Assembly (NCBI GenBank): GCA_030704615.1
Contig: CM060733.1
Span: 49,726,001 to 49,790,000 of the forward strand
Source of the DNA: Takakia lepidozioides
Taxonomy: Eukaryota; Streptophyta; Takakiopsida; Takakiales; Takakiaceae
DNA length: 64,000 nt
Direction of reading: 5' to 3'
Position numbers and translations under genes: made by a program. Below are positions 37,986-48,713 of this stretch, piece after piece. Positions within the stretch are counted from its first letter, which is position 1; every line of letters begins with the position of its first letter. The notes under the pieces were generated by a model. That model worked only from the letters and a program-made list of their open reading frames with translations. It made no database searches and had not been told where the DNA came from.

Positions 37986-38900
37986 CAAACCTGCAGATAC
38001 CACTGTCAGGTTTGGGTCAATCCTGCCATCGACATTCGGAAGGTGACATGGCGCACAATTACGCACATGGTCCTTCCAAGTTATCCCATCCCGACCCTCC
38101 AAGACCAAGACGCCTGAGGGCAAGACCTCTCGAACCCTCAAAATAACACGTCCTGCAGTCACATCCAGGGTCGTAGGAGCAGTCTGCTGCAGATAGACAT
38201 AGTCACCAGGGTTGAATCTCCGAACCCCAGGACGATAGCCCCCACCACGTATGGTAGCATACCTCAACGTATCACGGTGTTGTGCAATGGCAAGGTTCTC
38301 GAAAGCCATGGGCATGACTCTCTTGAACAACTCTGCACGCTGCTCACATGCACATGCCCACACGTCCGGATCGTCAAGGTTAAGAACTGTAGCAGCTTCT
38401 CTGCGAATGGATGTAGGCAAATCCGGCTCTCGGCCAAAGAGAAGAAAGTATGGTGAGAAGGAGGCAAGTGATGCTTGCTTGCTGAACCTGTAGCCCATGG
38501 CTAACCAGGGTAACTGAAGGTCCCAATCTCCTAGGTGTCCCTTCTGCAAGCCATACTTGCGCAAACCCCTCTTTACTGTCTGAACAACTCTCTCTGCCAA
38601 GCCATCGGCCTCAGGATGATCCGGAGAAGTGGTGCGGTGGTCTATCAAGGCCTTGTCACACAAAGCCTGAAACTCCCCCAAGAACTCTCTCCCTTGGTCC
38701 GTGAGTACCTCAGCCGGAGCACCGAATCGGCTAAGCACACAATCCAAGAATGCATACGCAGCTCCCTCACTAGCCTTATCAGGCAATGGAACCAATTCAA
38801 TCCACTTGGAGAAGTGCTCCACCATCACCAACACGTACTTGTTGTGGCGCATGATCAGTGGCAACGGCCCTGCGAAGTCAAGACTCCACCTGTAGCCAAT
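37839..38900 (-). CDS. Integrase core with C-terminal PHD-like finger
   Basis: Inserts the DNA copy into the genome. The 341-residue frame from 38864 continues the polyprotein after a frameshift. The first catalytic Asp (SLDFAG) is just upstream in this frame, the second is LTDQGREF (residue 56) and the Glu is DGLAERVVQT (residue 91), a DDE core with about 34 residues between the last two. The gypsy-type C-terminal module follows (RRFNPGDYVYLQQ ... VREVLPSGVLVLEG). The last 50 residues are a PHD-type zinc finger instead of the chromodomain seen in chromoviruses; see the separate entry. The frame ends at TAG 37839-37841. Confidence 0.88.
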   Translation of the reverse strand: MGYRWSLDFAGPLPLIMRHNKYVLVMVEHFSKWIELVPLPDKASEGAAYAFLDCVLSRFGAPAEVLTDQGREFLGEFQALCDKALIDHRTTSPDHPEADGLAERVVQTVKRGLRKYGLQKGHLGDWDLQLPWLAMGYRFSKQASLASFSPYFLLFGREPDLPTSIRREAATVLNLDDPDVWACACEQRAELFKRVMPMAFENLAIAQHRDTLRYATIRGGGYRPGVRRFNPGDYVYLQQTAPTTLDVTAGRVILRVREVLPSGVLVLEGRDGITWKDHVRNCAPCHLPNVDGRIDPNLTVVSAGLRCMLCGSAKGAATMLMWDRCSRGWHMGCLTPLLEMVPDGDWLCPQCIG

Positions 38901-40972
38901 CCCATGATCGGAAGAGGGTGCAATTGTGGAGTAGGGGCGTTGAATGAAGCACGCACCCTGTCACACACCATGCACCTAGCCACAAATTGTTGGACCTCTG
39001 TGTGCATTCCACGCCACCAATACTGCCCCTGCAGTAGGCTATGGGTGCGTCGCACCCCAAAATGCCCCAACTCCTCGTGGGCATGCCGCACTAACCGTGC
39101 CCGCTGTGTTGGGTGAGGCACAATCCTCACTCGACCATCCTCCCACACTCGGAGCAGGTGTGTCCCCTCCCACTTGAACCTCTTGGCTCGTTGTAGGATC
39201 CGATCCCTCTCCTTGGCAGTCACAGTGGCTGCCGTGTCTCCACTGCGGAGGTAGTCCAACACAACTGAATCCTCATGTATATCTTTGGCGCCACCCTGCT
39301 CATTGCTGGCCTCAGGGTCCTCAGACACTTGATCTACAGTCATCCCTGTTGTAGGTCCAACCTGGCCTTCCGCTGCCAAGATACACAGAAATGCAGATGC
39401 ATGCCATCCGGGCACCATCTCCTCGTCCGTCTCACCATGCCACCGAGCTCCAGTGTCATCCTGCTGGCTCGTGCATGGATTGCGACTCAACCCATCTGCA
39501 TTTCGATTGACCAAACCCGGTCGATGCACCACCTGAAAGTCATACTCTTGAAGGATGAGTGCCCACCGTGCAAGCTTCCCCGTAAGCTTGTCTGACTCCA
39601 TCAACCACTTGAGTGGTTGGTGATCCGTGACAAGGGTGAAGAGATTGTCGTATAAATAGCACCTGAAGTGTGCCACGGCCCACACTGCAGCTAAGCATTC
39701 TCCCTCATATGAGCTATACTTAGACTCTGCAGCATTGTTCAAGCGGCTAGCATAAGCCACTACGAACTCTCTTCCCTCATCATCCACCTGTGTGAGCACC
39801 GCTCCAAGCCCCAGCATGCTCCAATCTGTATGCAGCTGAAAAGGACGCCCACTGATAGGTCGTCTCAAGATGGGCGCCGAGGTCAACCTCGCCTTGAGCT
39901 CTTGAAAAGCTTGTTCTTGCTCATCTTCCCACTGCCACTCCTGGTCCACCTTGGTCAGCTTGGTTAGAGCCTTTGCAATGGCACTAAATCCCTTAACAAA
40001 CCGTCTGTAATAGTTTGCTAACCCCATGAAAGCTCGAACTCGGCTCACATCCGTGGGGCGTGGAACCTGTGCAATGGACTCTACCTTAGTCTGCTGTACC
40101 CCCAATCCTCCAGGATATATCATGTGACCCAGATACTCAATCTGGTTGTGGAAAAACTTGCACTTGCCCGGATGTAACTTCAATCCGTGCGTCCTCAAGC
40201 GCTCAAATACCCCCTGAAGGTGTCTCTCATGCTCCTCCACCGTAGCACTAAAGATGATGATGTCATCTATGTAGCACCGAGCAAACTCCACCCCTGCTAG
40301 AATCCTGTCCATGACTCTTTGAAACTGAGCGGGGGCGTTTTTAAGCCCAAATGGTAAGAACCGCCACTGGTATAGGCAATCCTTCCCGTGCTCATTGATC
40401 CCCCAGAATGCCGTCTTTTGCTTATCCGCCTCATTGATCGGCAACTGGTGATATCCGGATCGTAAATCCAACGTGCTAAAGACCTTGGAATGCCCAATGG
40501 CATCAAAGATCTCCTCTGGTGTTGGCATGGCATACCTATCGGACTTGGTCTGACGATTTACAGGCCGGTAATCACCGCACATACGTCTCTCCGTCCAATT
40601 GCCATAGACATCCTTCTTAGCTGACATCACTGTGGCTGAAGCATACTCTCCACCAGAGAGCTCCACCAAACCTGCCTCCCAGAGATCTTGAGTCCTCATC
40701 TGAATCAAAGACCTCTCCATGTCACTGTATCTATAGGGTCTCCGAAAGATTGGCGTGTCAGTGGCCAACTCAATACGGATCTCTTGACCCTTCAGTGCTC
40801 CCAAGTCCTTCAAACTGAAGGCAAAGCAATTCCTGTAAGCCCTCAGGAACCGCCGTATATGTCGTCTCTCTCCTCCGGTGACAATGGGTCCAATGTCAGG
40901 CTCCCAATTGTCCTCCGTAACTGCAACCTTAAGTCCAGTGGGCTTAGAGGTAGAGGACGCGTCCCGTGGTTG
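38870..40972 (-). CDS. pol: Reverse transcriptase, RNase H, integrase zinc finger (pol)
   Basis: Copies the element RNA into DNA. One uninterrupted frame runs from just after the TAG at 40973 down to 38855; the ATG at 40813 is internal. It shows the gypsy RT motifs FSTLDLRSGYHQLPI, LPFGLKNAPAQFQRVMD and the catalytic CYIDDIIIFSAT (YIDD at 40273-40262), then IEYLGHMI and ANYYRRFVKGFS. RNase H follows (TDWSMLGLGAVL, YSSYEGECLAAVWAV, LVTDHQPLKWL), then the integrase HHCC finger (RHAHEELGHFGVRRTHSLL ... CMVCDRVR). About 650 residues without a break make this the best-preserved part of the element. A frameshift near 38890 separates it from the integrase core, whose first catalytic Asp (WSLDFAGPLP) lies in the next frame. 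Confidence 0.92.
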
Positions 40973-40975
40973 CTA
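40967..40975 (-). promoter_or_regulatory. Possible leaky stop (UAG CAA CCA) between DNMT and RT
   Basis: On the minus strand the methyltransferase frame ends GCA-GCA-TAG and is followed in the same frame by CAA-CCA-CGG, leading open into reverse transcriptase. UAG followed by CARYYA is the context of efficient readthrough first known from tobacco mosaic virus. The fit is complete (CAA = CAR, CCA = YYA). A nonsense mutation falling by chance in this context remains possible. Confidence 0.55.
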
Positions 40976-42270
40976 TGCTGCAACCTCTTGAGCAGTACCC
41001 CCTTCCTGCTCAGTCAATGACAAGGCCTCATCCTGCCCCATCATCTCATCATTGAGAACCTCCTCATCCCGAGAAGAATCCCCAACCTCATCCATCACAG
41101 CTGTCTTCGCTGCCAACTCCCTCTGAACCTCGAGCACCTCCCACATGTGCCATGGATGTCTACACCTCGTGGTCCTCACCGGCTCGCCCCCACTCGCTGC
41201 CTGTACCGTCTCGGTAGGCAGAGAGACCGTCAAGGGAAGTGCACTCCGCACTCTACGTTGCTCAGCCATAGCCAAGCTGACAATCCAGGTCAAGCAATTG
41301 AGATCCATTGCTTGCCCCAACACCTGACGACGTGATGCCTCAGAAAGAGAAGGCACCGCCGTGGTCCCAGTGGAAAACCCCATAGCCCGCTCTCGCTCGT
41401 CGGCATTAGGCTCCACTAACTGCTGCAACTGAGCATCCCACAGGAGGCCAGGTCCACCATCCCGAAAAGCATGGGATCCTGGGAAGCTGAGCAGTGTAGG
41501 TAATGCTGCTCGTGGTTGACCCACCCTGTTGACCACTGCCAAAGGCGAACGGTCATCGTGTCTCACACATTGAGACTGCCTTCCTGTGTCCAAAATGCCA
41601 TCCACGGTGAGGTGTGCTGGCCGCTGCACCCCATCAAATGCACGCTTGAGCAGTGCGGGTGGCATCAAGTTAGTCCACCATAGTCGTGGACGATGAGCCC
41701 GTGACCCCACTGCAGCTGCATCCAGCAACACTGCTGACCCAAGCCACGACCGGACTTGATGCACACTGGCCATCACCCTGGCCCGAGAATCACCCATCAG
41801 TGGTACATTCTCCAAGATGTATGCTGGAGATACAGCTTGATGAAGCTGCAAGCAGCGCAAAATCCGCACCATCTCCCAAAACAGACCCGTCCTCGAGTCT
41901 CGCAATCCATTGCCATGCCCGGCTGATGAATGCTCTTGGCAGGGCCAACCTGCCACTATCAGATCAATGGAGCCAACCTGCTCCAAATTTTGCGCCCCCA
42001 ACAAGGAATTGTCTGCTGGCAAGGCTTGTTGGTATCCACGAACTGCAGACACAGGCAACAAGTCAGGGTACTGCTGTACCAACTGAGCCACATGGCGCAG
42101 TGAGACGCGTCGTGCAGTCTCATCCCTCTCCACATACAGGTAACGCCTTACCCGCAACCTGCCTGTAGCACAGCAGCCAATCCGGTGCTGATCCCGCCAA
42201 ACAAGTCCAGAAGGCAAATGCCTTCATCCGGCCGCTGCCACACAAGAGGTGTGGTGTCCAATGGCGACAA
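40976..42270 (-). pseudogene. C5 cytosine DNA methyltransferase inside pol
   Basis: Transfers methyl from S-adenosylmethionine to C5 of cytosine. Motif I (LLDLFGGISTGLAA, SAM binding) lies at about 42210-42165 in one frame. One frameshift near 42165 separates it from the rest, 42217-40976 in a second frame, which reads VRRYLYVERD, motif IV AGWPCQEHSSAG (PCQ catalytic Cys, 41936-41944), motif VI ILENVPL (41804-41812), motif VIII AHRPRLWWTN, and C-terminal AMGFSTGTT and RRQVLGQAMDL like motifs IX-X. The order I-IV-VI-VIII-X and the VLG.AMD end resemble the DNMT3 group. A Glu/Asp-rich tail leads to TAG at 40973-40975, after which the same frame continues into reverse transcriptase. It sits between protease and RT, so it was made as part of the polyprotein. 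All catalytic residues I can check are kept; only the frameshift disables it. Confidence 0.9.
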
Positions 42271-42599
42271 CTGAGGTGGCCCTGGTGCAATCACCGCACT
42301 CTCCTCCTCTCCTGACGGTACAAAAGCTTCTTCCCAAGCTTGTTGCACCCGTCCATCAGCAGCTTGCTGCAAATCCTTGCTCGTACCCCACAACGGGGTG
42401 TGAGCAACCATGGCAGGCAACTCCGCCGTACCATGCATGTCATCCTGCTCTGCTGGAGGTGGCACATCCTCTGCATGGGCATTGCCTTCCAGCAACTCTC
42501 CAGGCCAACTAACGCAGCTGTGAAGGCGGCTAGTGTTGGCATCTTGCCCCGCTGGGCAGCTGCAATACCCCCAATGAATGTCACAGGGAGTGTGCACGG

Positions 42600-43439
42600 C
42601 GACCATCCCCTGACTGCCATCCAGGCCTGTAGGATGCTGACTCCTCCCAGAAATCCAGGGTGAAGCCCATGGGGTATAACACTGCCCCACCAACGAGGAC
42701 ATCGTAAGAGACCGCGTCTGTCACAATGGCCTTGGCTCGCATCACTGAGCCATCTACAGGATGATCCGGCTGCAGTCTAATAGCCCAACTGATGCCGTGT
42801 CATGCCGCGAGCCTGCTCTGATCCTCCCAGAGATGTCTGTATCTGGAAAGGACAAGGCTCCATATCCGCCTCCATGAGGCCCAAACCTGCAATAGCAGCT
42901 CTGCCCAACATCAGTGGCTGAGCTCCTGAGTCCAACAAGACCCGCAGTGGCCGGTACTTCTTGCCTACCGGTCCACTCAAAGTGAAAATGCCTCTCTGGT
43001 TGTCTAACAAGACAACTCCAGGTGTCACCATGGCGCGCTCAATGGCTGGCCTAGCTGGCAGCTCCGTCAACCTGGCAGCTGCAACTTGCCATGGCGCAGC
43101 CGTGGCAGTCTTGACCCTCAAATCCGAGGATCCCTCTGCCACTACACCTTACACTAACTCCGCAGAAGATGAAGTGACCTCCCCACTCTCACAGAGTGTT
43201 GCTGCTAGTCTGAACACTGCAGCTGGTCTCACCCCCGGCGTCGCAATCATTGTTGCCGAGAACAGTGGGGCCTGACACACAGAGGTGGCTGCCCCCAATA
43301 ACACACCGGCCGCACTAGCCTTGGCAGCAGGAGTCAATGCTGCACGTGTAGCTCTCCCCAATGGCACAGTAACCTCCGCCTCGGTAACAGTCGGGCGAGA
43401 ACTAGGTGCCATGGATGGCGTCGACACAGTCTCCGCCAA
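42600..43439 (-). pseudogene. Retroviral-type aspartic protease, frame-broken
   Basis: Cleaves the polyprotein. The frame from 43439 runs to an in-frame TAA at 43149-43151 and continues in the same frame to 42777. It contains LRVLLDSGAQPLMLGRAA, the DSGA catalytic motif of retropepsins, in FTLSGPVGKKYRPLRVLLDSG context. A frameshift near 42790 then moves coding to another frame (about 42780-42600), which reads AIVTDAVSYDVLVGG and YPMGFTLDFWEE, the usual end of gypsy proteases. Both the stop and the shift argue that this copy is dead. Confidence 0.75.
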
Positions 43440-45170
43440 TGTGAATGACTGAGGAAGCCTTGCCTGACGGCTTGCCTCCCACGTTGTGGATCCAATTCCA
43501 CCTCTGCACCTCGTGGCTCAGGAACTCGTGCTGCTCCTCGAGTCACGGCTGCAGCAGACTCCACCTGCTCTAGTGGTAGTGCTGCTCCGCACATAAATCC
43601 CATGCCTCCCATATCTCCTCCCTCAGGAGCAGGAGGTGGACCATCCCACCTGGGAGCCGGTACCACCTGAGCTATAGCCATGGCAGCGAGCCTTTGCTCT
43701 AGCTGCTGAAGCCGGTTGGCCATGCCTTGATCAACGCCCTGACCTCCGCGTCCTTGGCCATGTTGAGCTTGCCTTGGCCTGCACCTCGTGCCCGACCACC
43801 TCGTCCTCTCTGGGCTGGTCCACCTCGCCCCCGGCCACCATTGTTCCCTTGGAACTGGCCTGGGCGCAACTCAGGATGCAAGTCATAACACTGGGCATCT
43901 CCATGCCCATACTTGCCACAATGCCCACATTGCAACTGTGCAGGCTGTGCTTGTGCCGGCCTTCTGCCACTCTCTGGGCAATCTCTCTTGACATGGGGTC
44001 CTCCACATGTCCAACATATCACCCCTGGTTGCTGTTGGCCTGCAAAAGATGCCACGGGCCTCTGCACCTGAGGCCCCCTGTAAGCTCCATGGAACTTGGG
44101 CTGGGCAACCTTGCCCCCCTGACCACGCTGTTGGGCAGTCCCTTGTGCTTGTGGGCTGACAGCTGTGCCCCGTACATGCATGTCCTTGCCAAATCCAATT
44201 GTAACAACTCGCTCCTCCACCATGTTGAGCTCAATCCGCTCAGCCAGCAGAAACACATCTGCTAATGTGGGTTGGGCTGCTTGTAACAGGGTTGCATCTC
44301 GCACCCTTCTCTTGAGCTCCTTGTCCAGAATTCCATACCAAAACTGGATTGCCTGAGCTTCAGTAACCCCTTGGGTCACACTTATCAAGCGCCTCATACG
44401 AGTGTACGCCTCTCGCAGGCTCTCACTGGGTTTGCGCTGGAAGTCTTGCAAACTTCGCAGCTTCTCTGTCCGTACACCTTGGTAGTTCCTCCGCAACTCC
44501 TGGAAGAACTCCACCACCGGGTTGAATCTAGGCACATGTGTTGTAGTTGTGGCAGGAGGAGTAGTAGCACCTTTTGAACTGGTACCACCTGCAGAATACC
44601 AGCACTACCTGCTCCACTACTAGTGCTGGCAGTGGGAGCTATTGGTACTGATGCAGCTACTGGTCGCGTCGTGCCTCGAGTAATGGAGATGTAGTCAGGT
44701 GACCAATACATCCTCCACTCCTCAATCTCTGCTTCATGTCCTCGCCTGAACTCGTGGTAATCGTCCATAGGCGGGCCTTCCAAATGCTGGAACAGTTCCT
44801 TCCACGCCATGAATGGGGTGAATAGCTGTGGATTGCGCATCTGCTGCAAATCACACCAGCTGTCGAACTCCTGGATAAAGTCATCCAACTCGATTGTGCC
44901 CACAGCTCCAGAGTACCTACGAGGCCCCTTGGTAGCTCCATACATCTCCTCCATGTCGTCCCACAACAATGGCGAATGAAAGTGCACACCTGTTGATGAA
45001 GCCTCCGAGTCTGTGTCTGACTCTACAGTAATTGAGGGTGGCGGTGAAGGTGGTCTGAACCGAATACCTCGTCTTGTGAACCCACTCTCACTGTTACTGC
45101 CTGTAGCCGTACTCCCCTCACCACCCTTGGGTAACTCCGTAATGACACTCACAATGTGCACCTCCTCCAC
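43440..45170 (-). pseudogene. gag: Gag of the retrotransposon, frame-broken
   Basis: Forms the particle and binds RNA. Frame 1 (45170 to about 44590, from MEEVHIVSVITELPKGGEG) is the N-terminal region, including DDFIQEFDSWC. The frame then shifts into 44535-43699, which contains the capsid part (FFQELRRNYQGVRTEKLRSL) and two zinc knuckles: CWTCGGPHVKRDC (C-X2-C-X3-H-X4-C, one residue short of the usual spacing) and CGHCGKYGHGDAQC (canonical C-X2-C-X4-H-X4-C). A Gly/Arg-rich stretch (GGRGRGGPAQRGRGG) follows. A second shift leads into 43723-43440 with a coiled-coil-like MANRLQQLEQRLAAM. At least two frame breaks and no stop-free path make this copy non-functional unless the breaks are programmed. 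Confidence 0.8.
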
Positions 45171-45689
45171 GTGACACTATAAGGCTCTAGTACTAATCTA
45201 ATAGTGACACGGGTGGGCACCTGTTGCAGTTTAAGGGTCATATCCCAATGGCTCAGGGCACCTGCACCTGCATCCACCGCAAGAACTCCTATGGTTGGCT
45301 GGTCATCAACCCAGCCTCACCATAGAAGAAACACTGGTGGTCTTGCTGGTCATCACTCCAGCCTCACCACCGACAGCATACTCTAGGATTGACCGGTGAT
45401 CAAATCCGGCCTAATCCCTATGAAAGCAAGCGCCCACACAAAACCAACATGGCGCACAGTCAAGCATGCAGGTGTTGGGGGGGATCCAAACACAAGAAAT
45501 CAAAACATCAACACCCCCACACCAAAATCCAGCTGCAATGCTGATCCTGCAGAATATCCCAGCCCAAAACCCCGGACTGACTGGCCTCTACCAAGAGAGG
45601 CTTTGGCAACTACAAGTACAAGGTAATGAAAATAGTACAGAGATGGAGGGAAAGAATAGAAGCCCGACCAAGCAAGATCTAATCCTGAT

Positions 45690-46440
45690 CTATGCTATCA
45701 ACTGCCAGACTTCTCTCAAAGTGCCTCGCTCTGCATGATGGTAAGGTGTAGGAGGTATATCTATGTCCAGAAACCTGCCACTAACCTTGTCCCAAGCTAC
45801 AGTAGCTCGCTCTAACCAACCCTCCTCCTCTTTCTGCCAGGTAGAGACAAAGCAATACTCCCCTATCTCCCACTCACTGAACACTAAAGAAAACAAAGGT
45901 AGGGTCTGATAGTCTCTCAACTCGAAAGCTTTGAGACGGTTGCGGGTGTCCTCATTGCGAATGACTGCATCTCCTTCACGCACAACAAACATGTCATTGC
46001 TGATGAACCCCCGCTCGTGGTTGCCCTGTGCAGAGCGTATCCGGCTGCAACCATGTCTGATTGCACAAACTTGTGTAGCTCCTGCTCCTCTGCTCCAGTA
46101 CACCACGGCCTTGTGACTGAACACCTTGGTCCCCGGGGCTGTCTTTGGCTGTGTTCCAAGCCTAGCTTTCACCCACTTTGGTATTTCACCTACAGCTGCA
46201 GAAACTGCTGGCTCCAACAGAGTTCTGACTGTCCAAGGCGATATTGAGGCCCTCAATGCCAACTACAGCAGTTTGTTGTCTACTGCTAATGCCTGACTCC
46301 CAGTATGCAATCAACTCGTCCAACTGTTCTCCACTCAAATCAGTCTGAGTTCCTTGGGAAACATAAATCTTGTCCCATTTGGTGCACAGGCTAAGAGAAG
46401 AGACCTGCCCTTCAACGACGTCATCATTTCCCCCAGCCAT
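45690..46440 (-). pseudogene. Unknown ORF upstream of gag (retrotransposon)
   Basis: Two overlapping minus-strand frames, 46440-46186 (from MAGGNDDVVEG) and 46262-45690 (ending REVWQLIA), look like one protein of roughly 240-250 residues split by a single frameshift near 46240. I recognise no family. The second half is rich in aromatic and charged residues (YCFVSTWQKEEEGWLERATV) and looks like a folded globular domain. An extra ORF 5' of gag is unusual for gypsy elements. It could be a captured host gene or an accessory protein. Confidence 0.5.
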
Positions 46441-48713
46441 ACAAGGAGTACATCCACAGATTTGTCTCTAATATAGACCAGCACAGGTTCTAGAGACAGG
46501 ATTGTGGATCTTTCATGGCACACTCACACTCTAAAAATTCCATAGATTTTTAGCAGAGTCCCAAAAACAGAAACTAGATAGGTAGATTTCCCCTTTCTGC
46601 AGATATCCCCTCAAAAACTGAGTCAAACGGAGCTCATTTGACAAAGATATGACCAACCAGGCTCTTTAAACATTTAAATTAGATCAAAAAGGTTTTTTTT
46701 TTTTTTAACACCAAAACGCTTTTGCCATTACAACCTGTTCCCAGGTTATCTACGAGTTCCCGAGGTCGTTCCCCTCCAGGATTCTCCAGGCACCAAGAGC
46801 TCGTTAATTCCAACACTCGACCTCAGTTGGGTGGGGTATCACGATTTGCTTTCTCTGCGCGTGGGCCTGCCTCCTCGAGACCTAGAGACTACAAACCAGG
46901 AATTGGAGCGATTGGGGGAGCAGATGCACTGCGCAGCACCTTCATGGCTTATGGACAGGCGGCCTGCTGTGATGTGGCCGTCTTTGCATGGAATCCAAAG
47001 CCAAGACCAGCTTGAAGTTCCATCAACTTGGTCTAATTCGCATCTCTCGCCAACGATTATTGTTGGCTTAGAATGGTTTCCGCCTTCCTGTTACTGCTCG
47101 TGTTTGCTTCAGTGTGCAATCTACAGGTCAGGGATCGGCGACAACAGGCACCAGATTGCCCCGTCACCACCCCCACAAGGCACAGACGACTTCACTGCCA
47201 GGAAAAAGAAAGTGAATCATGCTCAGCATGTAGACCCAAGGCCTGGGTCCATCTGCATCAGCTCCAGTATAAGAGAGACAATCATATAGTTATCAAGTCT
47301 CTACAGGAATTTGTGATTGCCTCAGTAAAGTGGAACTCAATCTGCAGCCTCCTTCCGCCGCCTCTCCATCAACCCTTGGAGGCTCTCGTCCGCTGGCCTC
47401 ATCCGTCAGCATTGCTTCTCCTGCTACGAGTCTTCGCATTTCCTCCCCTGCTCGCCTGTGCAGAAGTAAGTACCCTTGACGCCGAAATGACAGTAGAGGC
47501 AAGTGATCAGTTGGAAGTGTTCAATGATGAGACAAATAGAGCTGGAGCTCCCTTGACCTGTATCGCCACAATCTTGGACTCGGGCAGTGTGCTGAGTTGA
47601 AAGCTGGGTTGTGAACCACCATTCGACTTTCCACCAGTTTCCACATCAAAATGGTGGAACCAAGGTGCAAGGCAGCAACAGCTACTTGGCTTTGTACAAA
47701 CCTGAAGCACTTAAAAAAAAACGAAAACGACTTTGCACCTTGCACTCTCCGAAATCAACAATGCCCCCAACAACCCTTTTTGTCAGAAAGTTGGTTGCTT
47801 ATGCAGATAATCGACCAGGTGAAAGCAGCTTTCCTAGCCACAATCACAAGTAGCATGAAGATTTGTGAGACTCCTGGTTTTGCAGTGTTGATGATATGCC
47901 AGCAATGGGCTCCCCGTTCTCCATCGCTTTGTGCTAGGCTTTCTCTCTCGGGCCCTGCACCTTCAACCAGCTCGCTGCGCCATGCTCTACCTGCCGGCGC
48001 TGCATTTACTGGAGGGAGCAGATTTACAGCTCCTCCTTCAACTGGCTCCGCTACACCAGCTCCACCTGCTCTTCCGCTGCCTTTCCTGACCGCTTCTGGT
48101 CTATCCTGGTTTTAATTTAACACTGGTCTGTGCACATCGAACTAAGGCGAGCAGCCCGGCCATCTCCAGGCACGGAAGTTCTACCCATCTGCTCCTCCTT
48201 TAAGTCTCGCACTTGGTCAGTTTCCCAATGGCCAATCGCTGCTACTCCACGATGTCTCCTCACCGACCAAAACAAAGGCTGCTTCCATGCAGTGTAGCTC
48301 CATCATGCCCGGCGGCCTCATGCCAGAACCAACGCTGATCGAAACCTGCATATTTTGTTTTGTTTTTTTGTTTTTTTTTTTTTAAGCTTCTAAAACTAAG
48401 CACTACTTACACACAGGTAATCGTACAAGTGCTAACCCTCAACTCCTACCTTGCACTCACAGGTAAGAGCTCATCTCTCTCGAGTGATAAGAAAGCTAAA
48501 AAATGACACTGCTCTCCACACAAGAAACAATGTGAAATCCAAAACCATCACTCTTTAAAACAGTAGTCGAGCCAGGGGCACCCCAAGCTATGGGGACTCC
48601 ACCCCACAACAACCTACACTCCCATCATGAGTACACTCAGATCTAAACGCACACAGGAGCTCGGTCGCGCAGGCTCAACTCGAGAGAGATGAGCTGCGCG
48701 ACTGCCGCTCTCG
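46441..48713 (-). other. Leader of the retrotransposon, no assigned coding
   Basis: 2.3 kb between the 5' LTR and the first ORF. On the minus strand I see only short frames. On the plus strand there are longer frames (47073-47600 and 47651-48115), the first with a hydrophobic start followed by a possible GT donor, but neither resembles a known protein. T-rich runs are at about 46688-46705 and 48356-48383. It may contain captured host DNA. Confidence 0.4.

Noticed and set aside
37798-38895. Several plus-strand frames opposite the integrase
   Set aside because: Shadows of the strongly supported minus-strand pol gene.
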